A DNA stretch of 64,000 bases, taken from Streptomyces cynarae (lineage in GTDB: Bacteria; Actinomycetota; Actinomycetes; Streptomycetales; Streptomycetaceae). Where the stretch lies: assembly GCF_025642135.1 (NCBI RefSeq), contig NZ_CP106793.1:3848001-3912000 (forward strand), in the 5' to 3' direction. The translations under genes were made by a program, and so were the position numbers. The notes below the pieces were generated by a model. That model saw only the letters and a program-made list of their open reading frames with translations, was not told where the DNA came from and did no database searches. Below, piece after piece: positions 16,820 to 25,613 of the stretch. How positions within the stretch are numbered: position 1 is the stretch's first letter; each line of letters starts with the position of its first letter.

Positions 16820-18349
16820 TCAGTGGGCGACCACCGGGACGGCCAGGTCGTCCCGGGCGCCCTCCTCGGAGCCGGAGACGGTGGTCGAGCCGGGGGTGCC
16901 GGCGTTGACCAGGGTCACCACGATCACCGCGGCGAGCACCAGCATGCCGACGGCGAACCAGATCGCGTTGGTGTAGCCGTGCACCTGGCCCTGCAGCGCC
17001 ACCAGCTGCTGCTGGGACTTGGACGTCGCGCCGGCGATGTGGTCCTTGATGTACGACGTCGTCGCGGACGCGGCGATCGTGTTCAGCAGGGCCGTGCCGA
17101 TCGCGCCGCCCACCTGCTGCGAGGTGTTGACCATCGCGGAGGCGACACCGGCGTCCCGGGGCTCGACGCCGAGCGTGGCCAGGGACATGGCCGGCATGAA
17201 CGCCGTACCCATGCCGAGACCGAGCAGCACCATGGCCGGCAGGATCGTCGAGGCGTACGAGGAGCCGATCTCCAGCTGGGTCATCAGCAGCATGCCGACC
17301 GAGGCGACCAGGAAGCCGGGGCCCATCAGCGCCCGGGCCGGGACCCGGGTCATCAGCCGGGTGCCGATCTGGGTGGAGCCGACCATCATGCCGGCGATCA
17401 TCGGCAGGAAGGCGAAGCCGGTCTTGATCGGCGAGAAGCCCTTCACGACCTGGAGGTAGTAGGTCAGGAAGAGGAAGGTGCCGAACATCGCGATGATGGC
17501 GATGCCGAGCGAGAGGTAGATGCCGCCGCGGTTGCGGTCGGTGACCACGCGCAGGGGCAGGAGCGGGGCCTTCACCCTGGCCTCGGTGACGACGAAGGCC
17601 AGCAGGAGGACCGCGGAGGCGACGAACAGGCCGACGGTCAGCGAGTCGCCCCAGCCGTCGGACTCGGCGCGGGTGAAGCCGTACACCAGCGAGACCAGGC
17701 CGAGGGTGGACAGCAGGACGCCGGGGATGTCGAGCGGGTTGCGGTTGCGGCCGCCCTCCGGCTCACGGATGACGAAGTACGCGCCCAGCGCGGCGACCAC
17801 GGCGAACGGAATGTTGACGAAGAACGTCCAGCGCCAGTCCAGGTACTCGGTCAGCACACCGCCGAGAATGAAGCCGACGGCGCCGCCACCACCGGCGATC
17901 GCGCCGTAGATGCCGAACGCCTTGGCGCGCTCCTTGGCGTCCGTGAACATCACGGCGAGCAGGGAGAGCGCGGCCGGGGCGAGCATGGCGCCGAAGACGC
18001 CCTGGAGGGCGCGGGCGCCGAACATCATCGCGCCCGTGGTCGCCGCGCCGCCGAGCGCGGAGGCGGCGGCGAAGCCGGTCAGGCCTATGACGAAGGCGCG
18101 CTTGCGGCCCCACAGGTCGGCGATCCGGCCGCCGAAGAGGAGGAGACCGCCGAAGGCGAGGGCGTAGGCCGTGACGACCCACTGCCGGTTGCCGTCGGAT
18201 ATCCCCAGGTCCTGCTGGGCGGACGGGAGGGCGATGTTCACGATGGTGGCGTCGAGGACGACCATCAGCTGGGCGAGCGCGATGAAGACGAGCGCCCTCC
18301 AGCGGTTGGCGTCAGGGACGCCGGGGGCCGTTGAGGCTGTTTGAGACAT
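16820..18349 (-). CDS. MFS transporter, DHA2 family (QacA/EmrB-like multidrug efflux)
   Basis: 509 aa from ATG 18349; an in-frame GTG at 18361 is an alternative. About 14 membrane segments, with TM1 motif LMVVLDATIVNIALPSAQ, motif A (GGRIADLWGRKRAFVIGL) and motif C (GAIAGGGGAVGFILGGVL). It probably exports an antibiotic or toxic compound by proton antiport. The tetR gene just upstream on the same strand is the likely regulator. Confidence 0.93.
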   Translation of the reverse strand: MSQTASTAPGVPDANRWRALVFIALAQLMVVLDATIVNIALPSAQQDLGISDGNRQWVVTAYALAFGGLLLFGGRIADLWGRKRAFVIGLTGFAAASALGGAATTGAMMFGARALQGVFGAMLAPAALSLLAVMFTDAKERAKAFGIYGAIAGGGGAVGFILGGVLTEYLDWRWTFFVNIPFAVVAALGAYFVIREPEGGRNRNPLDIPGVLLSTLGLVSLVYGFTRAESDGWGDSLTVGLFVASAVLLLAFVVTEARVKAPLLPLRVVTDRNRGGIYLSLGIAIIAMFGTFLFLTYYLQVVKGFSPIKTGFAFLPMIAGMMVGSTQIGTRLMTRVPARALMGPGFLVASVGMLLMTQLEIGSSYASTILPAMVLLGLGMGTAFMPAMSLATLGVEPRDAGVASAMVNTSQQVGGAIGTALLNTIAASATTSYIKDHIAGATSKSQQQLVALQGQVHGYTNAIWFAVGMLVLAAVIVVTLVNAGTPGSTTVSGSEEGARDDLAVPVVAH

Positions 18350-18491
18350 GGAGGTACCCACTCCGGGACGTCGTAGAGGAAAAAGGGTGACGGTCGGTGA
18401 CGGCTCGTCGTCGTTGACGGCCGGAAGCTCTGCTGTGAGGGATGACTTGGGTGGAGCGCTGAACTAATCGCTACGGATGCCTACTGATCGC

Positions 18492-19136
18492 TCAGGCCTG
18501 GCGAAGCTCCTCCACGGTCACGGCCGTGCCCGGCAGCCTGGAGCGGGCCGGTGCCCGCAGACCGTCCAGGAACAGCTGAAGGTGGCGGTGGACGAAACGG
18601 TCGACACTGAAGCACGCGGTACCGGCCGGGGGGCGGCTGAGCTGGGCCACGACGACCATCAGGTCACCGACGCCCACGTCGGGACGGAGCGTGCCGGCCG
18701 CCTTGGCGCGGTCCATGAGCTCCTGGACGAGCCGCTCGATGCGCTCGCGTGCCGCTTCCAGGTCCGGGTGGTGCTTGTCGAACGTGCCGGAGAGCATCGG
18801 GCACAGCGCGCTGACCCGCTCGTCGGCGGCGGCGTGTGCGAAGCGCTCCAGCGCCTCGAAGGGGTCGGTGTCCTCGGCCAGCGCCTGTTCCGCGACCTCG
18901 GAGGTACGGTCCATGACCGAGCAGACGACCTCGCGGACGAGGGCGTCGCGGTCGGGGAAGTTGCGGTACACCGTGGCGTTGCCGACGCCGGCCCGACGGG
19001 CGATCTCGTCGAACGGCACGTCGGGGCCGAACTCGACGAACATCTCCCGGGCGGCGATGACGATCCGCTCCCGGTTGCGCAGGGCATCGGCCCGGGGCCG
19101 GGACGCCCGTCGCTGCACGGGGGTGGCGGTCTGCAC
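18492..19136 (-). CDS. TetR/AcrR family regulator
   Basis: 214 aa from GTG 19136 with AGGAG upstream. N-terminal HTH (residues about 20-65, VPFDEIARRAGVGNATVYRNFPDRDAL) and an effector domain containing SALCPMLSGTFDKHHPDLEAARERIERLV, typical of efflux-associated TetR proteins. It lies upstream of the MFS gene on the same strand. Two identical-arm palindromes upstream (19174-19230) are probable autoregulatory operators. Confidence 0.92.
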   Translation of the reverse strand: MQTATPVQRRASRPRADALRNRERIVIAAREMFVEFGPDVPFDEIARRAGVGNATVYRNFPDRDALVREVVCSVMDRTSEVAEQALAEDTDPFEALERFAHAAADERVSALCPMLSGTFDKHHPDLEAARERIERLVQELMDRAKAAGTLRPDVGVGDLMVVVAQLSRPPAGTACFSVDRFVHRHLQLFLDGLRAPARSRLPGTAVTVEELRQA

Positions 19137-19173
19137 GGCGTACTCCTGGGTGAGTGGCTTGGTGATCGCGATC

Positions 19174-19230
19174 CGGGGATTCAGTCCCCGTTTCGCTCGG
19201 ACACAGGTCTAAACGGGGAATCGATCCCCG
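19174..19230. promoter_or_regulatory. twin TetR operators CGGGGA-N5-TCCCCG
   Basis: CGGGGA-N5-TCCCCG occurs at 19174-19190 and again at 19214-19230, exactly 40 bp apart, 38-94 bp upstream of the tetR start. Identical arms and fixed spacing suggest paired repressor dimers. Confidence 0.7.
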
Positions 19231-19447
19231 GTTATTTCACCAACACGGGGCAATTTCATGTGACCTGAGTCACATCACATCGGCGCTGGGCGGCTCCCAC
19301 ACCTCCCCGCCCCCAGCGTCACCCCTGCCCCGCCCTCGAACCCCTCGTTCGGCCTCCCTCAACGCGCGTCCCCGCACCCCCCGGCACAGGGTGATCGCAA
19401 GGGTGCAGCCGGTGAGGCGCGGCTGCCGTGGAGCGAAGGGCCACCGC

Positions 19448-20722
19448 ATGCAGCCGTCCCGCCGCCGGATACGCCCGCGCCGCGCCGCCTCGCTCGCCTC
19501 GGTCACCGTTCTGACGCTGGCGGTCTCCACCTCCGCCGGCACGGCACATCTGACGGCGGGCTCCACGACGGCGGGCCCCATAGCCCCGGCCCGCTCCTCG
19601 ACGCTGCGTCCCTGCATGCTCCACGGTCACAACCGCGTGCTGATGCCGGAGAGCATCCCCACCCCCTCCGGCTACGCCCGCTCCACCGGCACCGTCCACG
19701 CCCTGAACCTGATGATCGACTTCTCCGACGCGCCCGGACAGGGCAGCGCGCTCGACCGGCTGGCGGAGTTCGTCCCGCAGACCCGTCAGTGGTTCACCAC
19801 CAGTTCCTACGGCCGCCTCGACTACCGCACCGAGGCCCCTATACGCCACTGGCTGCGCATGCCCAAGCCGTTCAGGGCGTACGGCATACAGCGCGGCGCC
19901 CCCTTCGACCCCGGCTACCGCGAACTCGTGCAGGACCTCGTGACCGCCGCCGACCCCGAGGTCGACTTCCGCCACTACGACCTGGTGAACGTACTCGTCA
20001 CCCCGAACGCCGGCCCCTCCGCCCTGGACACCGTCCTGTCGGTGACCTTCGCCGGCAACGCCGAGGCCCCGGTCGCCGACGGCGTCCCCGTCTCCAACGC
20101 GTCCTTCATCTACAGCCGCCAGGACGACGGCTCCGGCTCCTACCCCCAGACCGGCTTCCGGGTCCTGCCCCACGAGAACGGCCACATCTTCGGCCTGCCC
20201 GACCTCTACACCCAGGAGGGCGGCGGCGCCGTCGGGCACTGGGACATCATGAGCGAGGACTGGGGCGCCAACAACGACATGCTGGCCTGGCACAAGTGGA
20301 AGCTCGGCTGGCTCGACGACTCCCAGATCGCCTGTGTGACCGCGCACGGCTCATGGCAGTACACGCTGACCCCGCTGGCCCGCGCCGGCGGCCGCAAACT
20401 GGTCTTCCTGCCGTTCAGCTCCAGGGCGGGCTACGCCCTGGAGCTGCGCACCCGCGAGGGCAACGACGCGGCGGTGTGCCGGCCCGGCATCCTCATCTAC
20501 CGGGTCGACGCGGACGTCGACACCGGCAACGGCCCCATCCAGGTCTACGACTCCACACGCGACAGCGGCGGCTGCACCCGCAGCCCGAACGTGCAGGCCG
20601 AGCTGTCCGACGCGCCGTTCGTGCCCGGGCAGAGCTTCGCGGACCCCAAGGAGGGGATCGTCATCACCGTCGAGGCGAAGGCGCCCTCCGGTGACTACCG
20701 GGTACGGGTGACGCGGCGCTGA
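19448..20722 (+). CDS. secreted M6 family metalloprotease (immune inhibitor A-like)
   Basis: 424 aa from ATG 19448, behind GAAGGG. The basic N-terminus (QPSRRRIRPRR) plus a hydrophobic stretch forms a Sec or Tat-like signal peptide (cleavage near AGTA). The catalytic zinc motif is HENGHIFGLPD (HExxHxxGxxD), followed by WDIMSEDWGANN, a Met-turn-like segment, and then a beta-rich C-terminal region. M6-type domains are found in secreted proteases degrading host or competitor proteins. Monocistronic, with a terminator at 20769-20796. Confidence 0.92.
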   Translation: MQPSRRRIRPRRAASLASVTVLTLAVSTSAGTAHLTAGSTTAGPIAPARSSTLRPCMLHGHNRVLMPESIPTPSGYARSTGTVHALNLMIDFSDAPGQGSALDRLAEFVPQTRQWFTTSSYGRLDYRTEAPIRHWLRMPKPFRAYGIQRGAPFDPGYRELVQDLVTAADPEVDFRHYDLVNVLVTPNAGPSALDTVLSVTFAGNAEAPVADGVPVSNASFIYSRQDDGSGSYPQTGFRVLPHENGHIFGLPDLYTQEGGGAVGHWDIMSEDWGANNDMLAWHKWKLGWLDDSQIACVTAHGSWQYTLTPLARAGGRKLVFLPFSSRAGYALELRTREGNDAAVCRPGILIYRVDADVDTGNGPIQVYDSTRDSGGCTRSPNVQAELSDAPFVPGQSFADPKEGIVITVEAKAPSGDYRVRVTRR

Positions 20723-20768
20723 CGCGCCCGGAGGTGTCCCACCGAAGGCATACGGGGGGTCGGGGCGC

Positions 20769-20796
20769 CCTGCGCCGTATGTGAACACGGCGCAGG
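20769..20796 (+). terminator. hairpin after the M6 protease gene
   Basis: Perfect 10-bp arms (20769-20778, 20787-20796) with an 8-nt loop, 47 nt after the stop and 28 nt before the next gene's start. Confidence 0.7.
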
Positions 20797-20823
20797 CGGC
20801 CGGCCCCGCATTACCGTGACCCC

Positions 20824-22488
20824 ATGCTCCCGAACGTCACCCCGGCCCCGGACAGCGCCGCCCCCACCGAAGCCGTCGCCCCCCTCATGCGCGGCCTCAA
20901 AGTGCTGCGCCGGCTCACCGACGCCGACGGCAGCTGCAGCCTCAGCGCCCTGGAGCGGGCCAGCGGGCTCGCCCGGTCCACGGTCGACCGGATCACGGCG
21001 ACCCTCGCCCGTATGGAGTACGTCCGGCTGGACGGCCGGGACGTCGTGCTCGCGCCGCGGCTGATGGAGCTGGGCAACGCCTACCTCGCGGCGCTGCGGC
21101 TGCCGAAGCTGCTGGACGCGCACGCGGACGCGCTCGCCGACGAGCTGGACGAGTCGGTGTCGCTCGCGGTCGCCGACCTGGACGGCATCCGCTTCATCCA
21201 CCAGGCGACCCGGCGCCGCGCGATGTCGCTGAGCTTCCGCATCGGCGATCTGCTGCCCGCGGAACGCACGGCTCCGGGGCCGCTGTTCGCGACCGAGTGG
21301 GACGAGGAGGACTGGGCACGGTGGCACGCGCGGCGGGCGGCGGACCCGGAGGACCGCCGCTTCCCGGCGGTGCCGGCACGCAGCCGCCCGCTCGACGGCT
21401 CCGACCGCTCGGTGGGCGACGACTTCGAGGAGCGCACCGGGCAGGCGCGGGCACGGGGGTGGGCGCTGGACGACCAGTTGATCGAGCCGGGCCTGGTGGC
21501 GCTGTCCCTGCCCGTGCGGGCGGAGGACGGCAGGATCGCCTGCGTGGTGAGCGTGGTGAGCCACACCAGCCGGCACACGGCGGACGATCTGCGCCGGTCG
21601 CTGCTGCCGCGGCTGCGCACGGCGGTCGGGGCGATGGAGCGGGAGCTGCGCGAGGCCCCGGCCGCCGTGCCGACGGCGCCGTCGGGGCTCGCGGCCTGGA
21701 CGGGGGCGTCGAAGCAGGAGCTGGGGCGGGAGTTCGTGGAGTCGCTGGCCCGCGGGCTGACGGTGATCACGTCGTTCGGTGAGGGCCGCTCCGAGCTGAC
21801 GCTGACGGAGGTGGCCGAGGCGACGGGGCTGGCACGGGCCACGGCACGGCGGGCGCTCATCACCTTGGAGCACCTGGGCTACGTCACCGTGCACGGCCGC
21901 TTCTTCCGGCTCACCCCGCGCGTCCTGGGCCTCGGCTTCCCACCGCTGTCGCGGACAACCCTGTCGGACATCGCGACCCCGCACCTGACCGCCCTGTCCG
22001 ACCGGGTGCACGAGTCGACCTCCTTGGCGGTGCTGACGGGCGACGACATCCAGTACACGGCCCGGGTGGCGCCGAGCCGCATCATGAGCGTCAACATCAC
22101 GGTCGGCGCCCGGCTGCCGGCCTACGCGACCTCGCTGGGCCGGGTGATGCTGGCGGACCTCCCGCAGCCGCCGCTGCCGGAGCCGGCCCCGCTGACGCGG
22201 CTGACGGTCACGGACCCGGCCGAACTGAGGGAGGTGCTGGAGCGCGTACGGCGCGAGGGATACGCCCTGGTCGACGGGGAGCTGGAGGAGGGGCTGCGGT
22301 CGATCGCGGTCCCGGTGCGGGATCGCGGGGGCCGGGTGGTGGCGGCGGTCAACGTGGCCATGCACAGCAGCCGCCGTACGTCCGAGGAGTGCCTGACGGA
22401 CATCCTGCCGCAGCTGCACGCGACGGCGGCGCGGATCGAGGCGGACCTGCGGGTGGCCGGGCGGTTCCGGAGGGTGCCGAACAGCTGA
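20824..22488 (+). CDS. double-length IclR family regulator (two fused IclR modules)
   Basis: 554 aa, about twice the usual IclR length. Module 1 (about 1-285): HTH_IclR (LMRGLKVLRRLTD, ASGLARSTVDRITATLARMEYV) and an effector domain with FIHQATRRRAMSLSFRIG. Module 2 (about 295-545): a second HTH (LTEVAEATGLARATARRALITLEHLGYV) and a PcaU/PcaR/PobR-like effector domain (IMSVNITVGARLPAYATSLGRVML, GYALVDGELEEGLRSIAVPV, AAVNVAMHSSR). PcaR-type modules sense aromatic acids; the operator and ligand here are unknown. Both HTHs look intact. Confidence 0.92.
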   Translation: MLPNVTPAPDSAAPTEAVAPLMRGLKVLRRLTDADGSCSLSALERASGLARSTVDRITATLARMEYVRLDGRDVVLAPRLMELGNAYLAALRLPKLLDAHADALADELDESVSLAVADLDGIRFIHQATRRRAMSLSFRIGDLLPAERTAPGPLFATEWDEEDWARWHARRAADPEDRRFPAVPARSRPLDGSDRSVGDDFEERTGQARARGWALDDQLIEPGLVALSLPVRAEDGRIACVVSVVSHTSRHTADDLRRSLLPRLRTAVGAMERELREAPAAVPTAPSGLAAWTGASKQELGREFVESLARGLTVITSFGEGRSELTLTEVAEATGLARATARRALITLEHLGYVTVHGRFFRLTPRVLGLGFPPLSRTTLSDIATPHLTALSDRVHESTSLAVLTGDDIQYTARVAPSRIMSVNITVGARLPAYATSLGRVMLADLPQPPLPEPAPLTRLTVTDPAELREVLERVRREGYALVDGELEEGLRSIAVPVRDRGGRVVAAVNVAMHSSRRTSEECLTDILPQLHATAARIEADLRVAGRFRRVPNS

Positions 22489-22602
22489 CGGGGCGACGGT
22501 CTGCGACCCTGCGCCCTCGCGACCTCGCGCCCTCACCCGTATGACCTCATGCCCTTGCGTGCTCGCGCCCTTGCGCCCCCGCGACGGGAACGGGCGAACC
22601 GA

Positions 22603-23235
22603 TCAGACGACCTCGGCGGGTCTCCCTGTGGCCACCACCCTGCGCTGCGTCGGCGCCGTGGCGATGCGCGGCAGGAGCAGCGACCAGAAACGGGTGAGCG
22701 TGATACGCGACAGCCAGCGCACGTCGCGCCCGCCCAGCTCGGCGAAACCGACCGTCGCGCCGACCACCGTGGCGACGAGGTCCCGGGGTGCGACGTCGGA
22801 GAGGAGCTGCTCCCTCGCGCACCGGGCGACTATGTCCTCCACCCAGGCGTGCCACCGCTCGTGGAGGCTCACACCGCGACCGGCGTCCTCCGCGACACCG
22901 TCGAGGGAGAACCCCGCGCGCAGCACGAGGTCCTGACGCAGGCTCAGCAGCAGAGCGTGGCTCGTGTCGACCAGTGCCTGAAGCGAACCGCCGAGCTGGG
23001 GCGGCGGTCGCTCGGCGGAGACGATCCGGTCGAACCGTTCGGCCGCCGCGCCCCGCACCGCCGCGGCGAGGGCGGCCTTGCTGGGGAAGTGGAAGTGCAG
23101 CGCGCCGTTGCTGACCCCGGCCCTGGCGCTGATCGCCGCCAGCGAGACCACCTCGTAGCCGTCGCGGCTGAACAGTTCGGCGGCGGACTCGATCAAGGCG
23201 TTGCGCGTGCGGACAGCACGTTCCTGCTTGGCCAT
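22603..23235 (-). CDS. gamma-butyrolactone/butenolide receptor homologue (ArpA/ScbR-type TetR)
   Basis: 210 aa, ATG 23235 with GGAGCG upstream. The start MAKQERAVRTRNALIESAAELF and HTH VSLAAISARAGVSNGALHFHFPSKAALA are diagnostic of the ArpA/ScbR/AvaR class; SLHERWHAWVED contains Trp residues in the ligand-pocket region. It follows the P450 on the same strand. A palindrome in its promoter (23274-23291) looks like an autoregulatory element. By position it matches avaR2 of S. avermitilis; whether it binds hormone or is a pseudo-receptor is unresolved. Confidence 0.92.
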   Translation of the reverse strand: MAKQERAVRTRNALIESAAELFSRDGYEVVSLAAISARAGVSNGALHFHFPSKAALAAAVRGAAAERFDRIVSAERPPPQLGGSLQALVDTSHALLLSLRQDLVLRAGFSLDGVAEDAGRGVSLHERWHAWVEDIVARCAREQLLSDVAPRDLVATVVGATVGFAELGGRDVRWLSRITLTRFWSLLLPRIATAPTQRRVVATGRPAEVV

Positions 23236-23265
23236 CAGACGCTCCGTTGCTGCGCGGGTACGCTC

Positions 23266-23295
23266 AGGGTAACAAACCGTCCGTGCGGTTTTCAG
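23266..23295 (-). promoter_or_regulatory. ARE-type operator inside the promoter of the avaR2-like gene
   Basis: AAACCG-N6-CGGTTT (23274-23291) is a perfect inverted repeat. On the minus strand it fills the 18-nt spacer between CTGAAA (-35, 23295-23290) and TACCCT (-10, 23271-23266). Confidence 0.75.
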
Positions 23296-23370
23296 CTCGG
23301 GCGGCTTGGTCGGCTCGGCCGACTCGGCGGCTCGGCCGGCTCGGGTCCGCCCGGCTCTCGACCGGCTCGG

Positions 23371-24603
23371 TCAGCTGGGGCGGAGCACGACGGGCAGGGC
23401 CCCGTATCCATGGACGATGAAGGACCGCACCGGTTCGATCCCGTCGAGCGGCATGGCCGCCTCCAGGTCCGGGAAGCGGGTGAAGAGCGCCGCCAGGGCG
23501 GACGTCGCCTCCAGCCGGGCCAGCGGTGCGCCCAGGCAGCGGTGGACACCGTGTCCGAAGGCCAGGTCGTCCCTCCGGCCGGACCGCAGCACGTCGAGGA
23601 CGCCCACGTCGTCCCCGTACGCCTCGGGGTCCGAGGCCGCACCCGCGAAGGAGACCAGGATCGGATCGCCCTTCCTGATGAGCACCCCGTCGAGCTCGAT
23701 GTCCTCGACGGCGAACCGCATCGGCGAGTACGCGGCTGGCGCGTGCGTGCGCAGCGTCTCGGCCACCACGTCGGCCCAGTCCGCACGGCCCTGACGGACG
23801 TGCGCCAGCTGCTCCGGGTGGGCGCACAGCGCGCCGACGGCGTTGGTGATGAGCGTGCAGGTCGTCTCCTGGCCCGCAGCGATCATCAGGTAGAGCGTGC
23901 CGAGGAGTTCCTGCTCGCTCAGCCGGCCGTCGTCGCTGTCACGGACCTCGATCAGCGCGGTGGTCAGATCGTCGGCAGGCCTGGCCCGTTTCCCCGCGAC
24001 CAGCTCGCCGAGCATTCCGAAGACCCGCACCTGTGCCGCGGCCATCTCGGCCCCGGGCACGGCCGTACCGAACACCAACTCCAGGTCGGCGCAGAGCGGT
24101 TCGCGCGTCTCCTCGGCGACGCCGAACAGCTCGCAGATGACTCGCATCGGCAGCACCTTGGCGAACCGGTCCCGCAGGTCCACCACTTCGCCGTCCGGCA
24201 ACGCCTCCAGCTCGTCGAGCAGTTCTCCGGTGAGCTGTTCGACGCGGGGCCGCAGCGCCTCGGTACGACGGACGGTGAAGGCGGCGGCGACCAGTCGGCG
24301 CAGCCGGGCATGGCTGTCACCGTGGGCGAAGAGCATGTTCTCGTTCGCCACCCACGGGTACAGCGGCCAGTCCTCGCCTATGCGGCCGGCGACGAAGTCG
24401 GGCCAGTGCCGACGGGCGTCCTTCGAGACGCGGGGATCCGTCAGGAGGCGCTTGACGTACTTCTGCCGTACGACGGCCCAGGCGCGCACCCCGCCCGGCA
24501 GCTCCACCTCGACGGCTGGTCCCTGCGACCGTAACCGCGCGGTCTCGCCCGCCAGGTCACGTCCGGTCACGTCAAGGGCGTACGGGCACGCGGTCATGTC
24601 CAT
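23371..24603 (-). CDS. cytochrome P450 (Cyp17-like, butenolide hormone biosynthesis candidate)
   Basis: 410 aa soluble class I bacterial P450. I-helix oxygen-binding motif [10 protein letters not shown]-helix ETLRTHAP (ExxR), and heme loop [12 protein letters not shown] with ligand Cys356. It is flanked by two autoregulator receptors, and an acyl-CoA oxidase is divergent from the upstream receptor. The same order holds for cyp17 in the S. avermitilis avenolide locus, where it hydroxylates the acyl chain (recalled). The avaR1-like gene lies 66 bp upstream on the same strand, probably co-transcribed. Confidence 0.93.
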   Translation of the reverse strand: MDMTACPYALDVTGRDLAGETARLRSQGPAVEVELPGGVRAWAVVRQKYVKRLLTDPRVSKDARRHWPDFVAGRIGEDWPLYPWVANENMLFAHGDSHARLRRLVAAAFTVRRTEALRPRVEQLTGELLDELEALPDGEVVDLRDRFAKVLPMRVICELFGVAEETREPLCADLELVFGTAVPGAEMAAAQVRVFGMLGELVAGKRARPADDLTTALIEVRDSDDGRLSEQELLGTLYLMIAAGQETTCTLITNAVGALCAHPEQLAHVRQGRADWADVVAETLRTHAPAAYSPMRFAVEDIELDGVLIRKGDPILVSFAGAASDPEAYGDDVGVLDVLRSGRRDDLAFGHGVHRCLGAPLARLEATSALAALFTRFPDLEAAMPLDGIEPVRSFIVHGYGALPVVLRPS

Positions 24604-24669
24604 GGGGGTGCACTCCGTTCGATGGTCGGTCGGCCCTTCGGCTTTCGACGCGGTGCGCCGGCGGAGGCA

Positions 24670-25371
24670 TCACCCGCGTTTTTCTTCTTCGCGTTCCTGC
24701 TCGAGCTCTTCTGCGCGGCGTCTCATCGCGGCTTCGAACACCTTCGGCCCCCGCTCCGGAGAGAAGTCCAGGCGGACCAGGATCCCCGGCACGGCCACGG
24801 ACGGCATCAGGAACCGGTAGAGATCGGCCACCCGCTCGGCCAGGTCCACCCGCCCGGTCATGATCCGCGACAGGACCTGGACCCCGGTGAACGCGCCGAC
24901 GAACAGCTTGGCGAGCGCGGCGACGTCGACGTGCGGGAGGAGTTCGCCCCTCTGTTTGGCCTCCTCGAAGAGGGCCTGCGTGTGCTCGGTCCACTCCTGC
25001 ATCGGCACCCGGCGGTTGAGGTGGTCCTTGGGCGACCCCTGGTCCACGGTCAGACGCACGCTTCCCTGGACGATCGGATCGCCGGTGTCGCTGCGGAGCA
25101 GGTACGACAGCAGCAGCGCCTCGTCCAGCGACTCCTGCAGCTTCAACTCCTGCTCGGGGACGCGCGGCAGCGAGGAGACCTGCTCGGCCAGCACCGCCTG
25201 GGCCAGCTCTTCCTTGGAGGTGAAGTGGAAGTACAGGGCGCCCTTGGTGACCCCCGACCTGTTCAGCACGTCGGAGATCGTCGCCGCCTCGTACCCGACC
25301 TCGTCGAACACCTGCGCCGCGGCGACCAGGATCGCCCGCCGCGTGCGAATGGCCCGCTCCTGCCGCGCCAC
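24670..25371 (-). CDS. autoregulator receptor, AvaR1-like (ArpA/ScbR-type TetR)
   Basis: 233 aa from GTG 25371 with GAGGGG at 7 nt spacing; the longer frame to 25599 would run through the promoter. It starts MARQERAIRTRRAILVAAAQVFDEVGYE, with HTH ATISDVLNRSGVTKGALYFHFTSKEELA, the class signature. NRRVPMQEWTEHTQALFEEA carries the Trp equivalent to the conserved ligand-contact Trp of ArpA. C-terminus acidic/basic coiled (ELEQEREEEKRG). It is divergent from the acyl-CoA oxidase and upstream of the P450. Predicted to repress both until hormone binds. Confidence 0.93.
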   Translation of the reverse strand: MARQERAIRTRRAILVAAAQVFDEVGYEAATISDVLNRSGVTKGALYFHFTSKEELAQAVLAEQVSSLPRVPEQELKLQESLDEALLLSYLLRSDTGDPIVQGSVRLTVDQGSPKDHLNRRVPMQEWTEHTQALFEEAKQRGELLPHVDVAALAKLFVGAFTGVQVLSRIMTGRVDLAERVADLYRFLMPSVAVPGILVRLDFSPERGPKVFEAAMRRRAEELEQEREEEKRG

Positions 25372-25397
25372 AAGCAGTCCCCTCTCCGTCGCACCGG

Positions 25398-25426
25398 ACA
25401 ATAAAACCAGCCAAACGGTTTGACAA
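25398..25426 (-). promoter_or_regulatory. ARE-type operator inside the promoter of the avaR1-like gene
   Basis: On the minus strand TTGTCA (25426-25421), 17 nt and TATTGT (25403-25398) form a good promoter. The inverted arms AAACC (25404-25408) and GGTTT (25417-25421) occupy its spacer, matching the autoregulatory-element pattern. Confidence 0.75.
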
Positions 25427-25516
25427 CCCTGATGCACCGCACCAACAAACGGACACTTGGTAGCGAAAGGGGGGCGGGCCAGTGTCGGGGGGAGCCTGGA
25501 GAGACCCATGAGGGGC

Positions 25517-25546
25517 TTGAAAAGAAAACCGGTTGGTACGTATCTT
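25517..25546 (+). promoter_or_regulatory. ARE-type operator inside the promoter of the acyl-CoA oxidase gene
   Basis: TTGAAA (25517-25522), an 18-nt spacer and TATCTT (25541-25546) form a promoter about 70 nt before the start. The spacer contains AAAACCGGTTGGTACG, with the AACCGGTT core typical of butyrolactone-receptor sites. Confidence 0.75.
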
Positions 25547-25613
25547 CGATCCTGCTCAGCGCCTGACTCGAGACCCAGACCGGCACCAGGGATCCACACC
25601 AGGGGAAAGCCCC

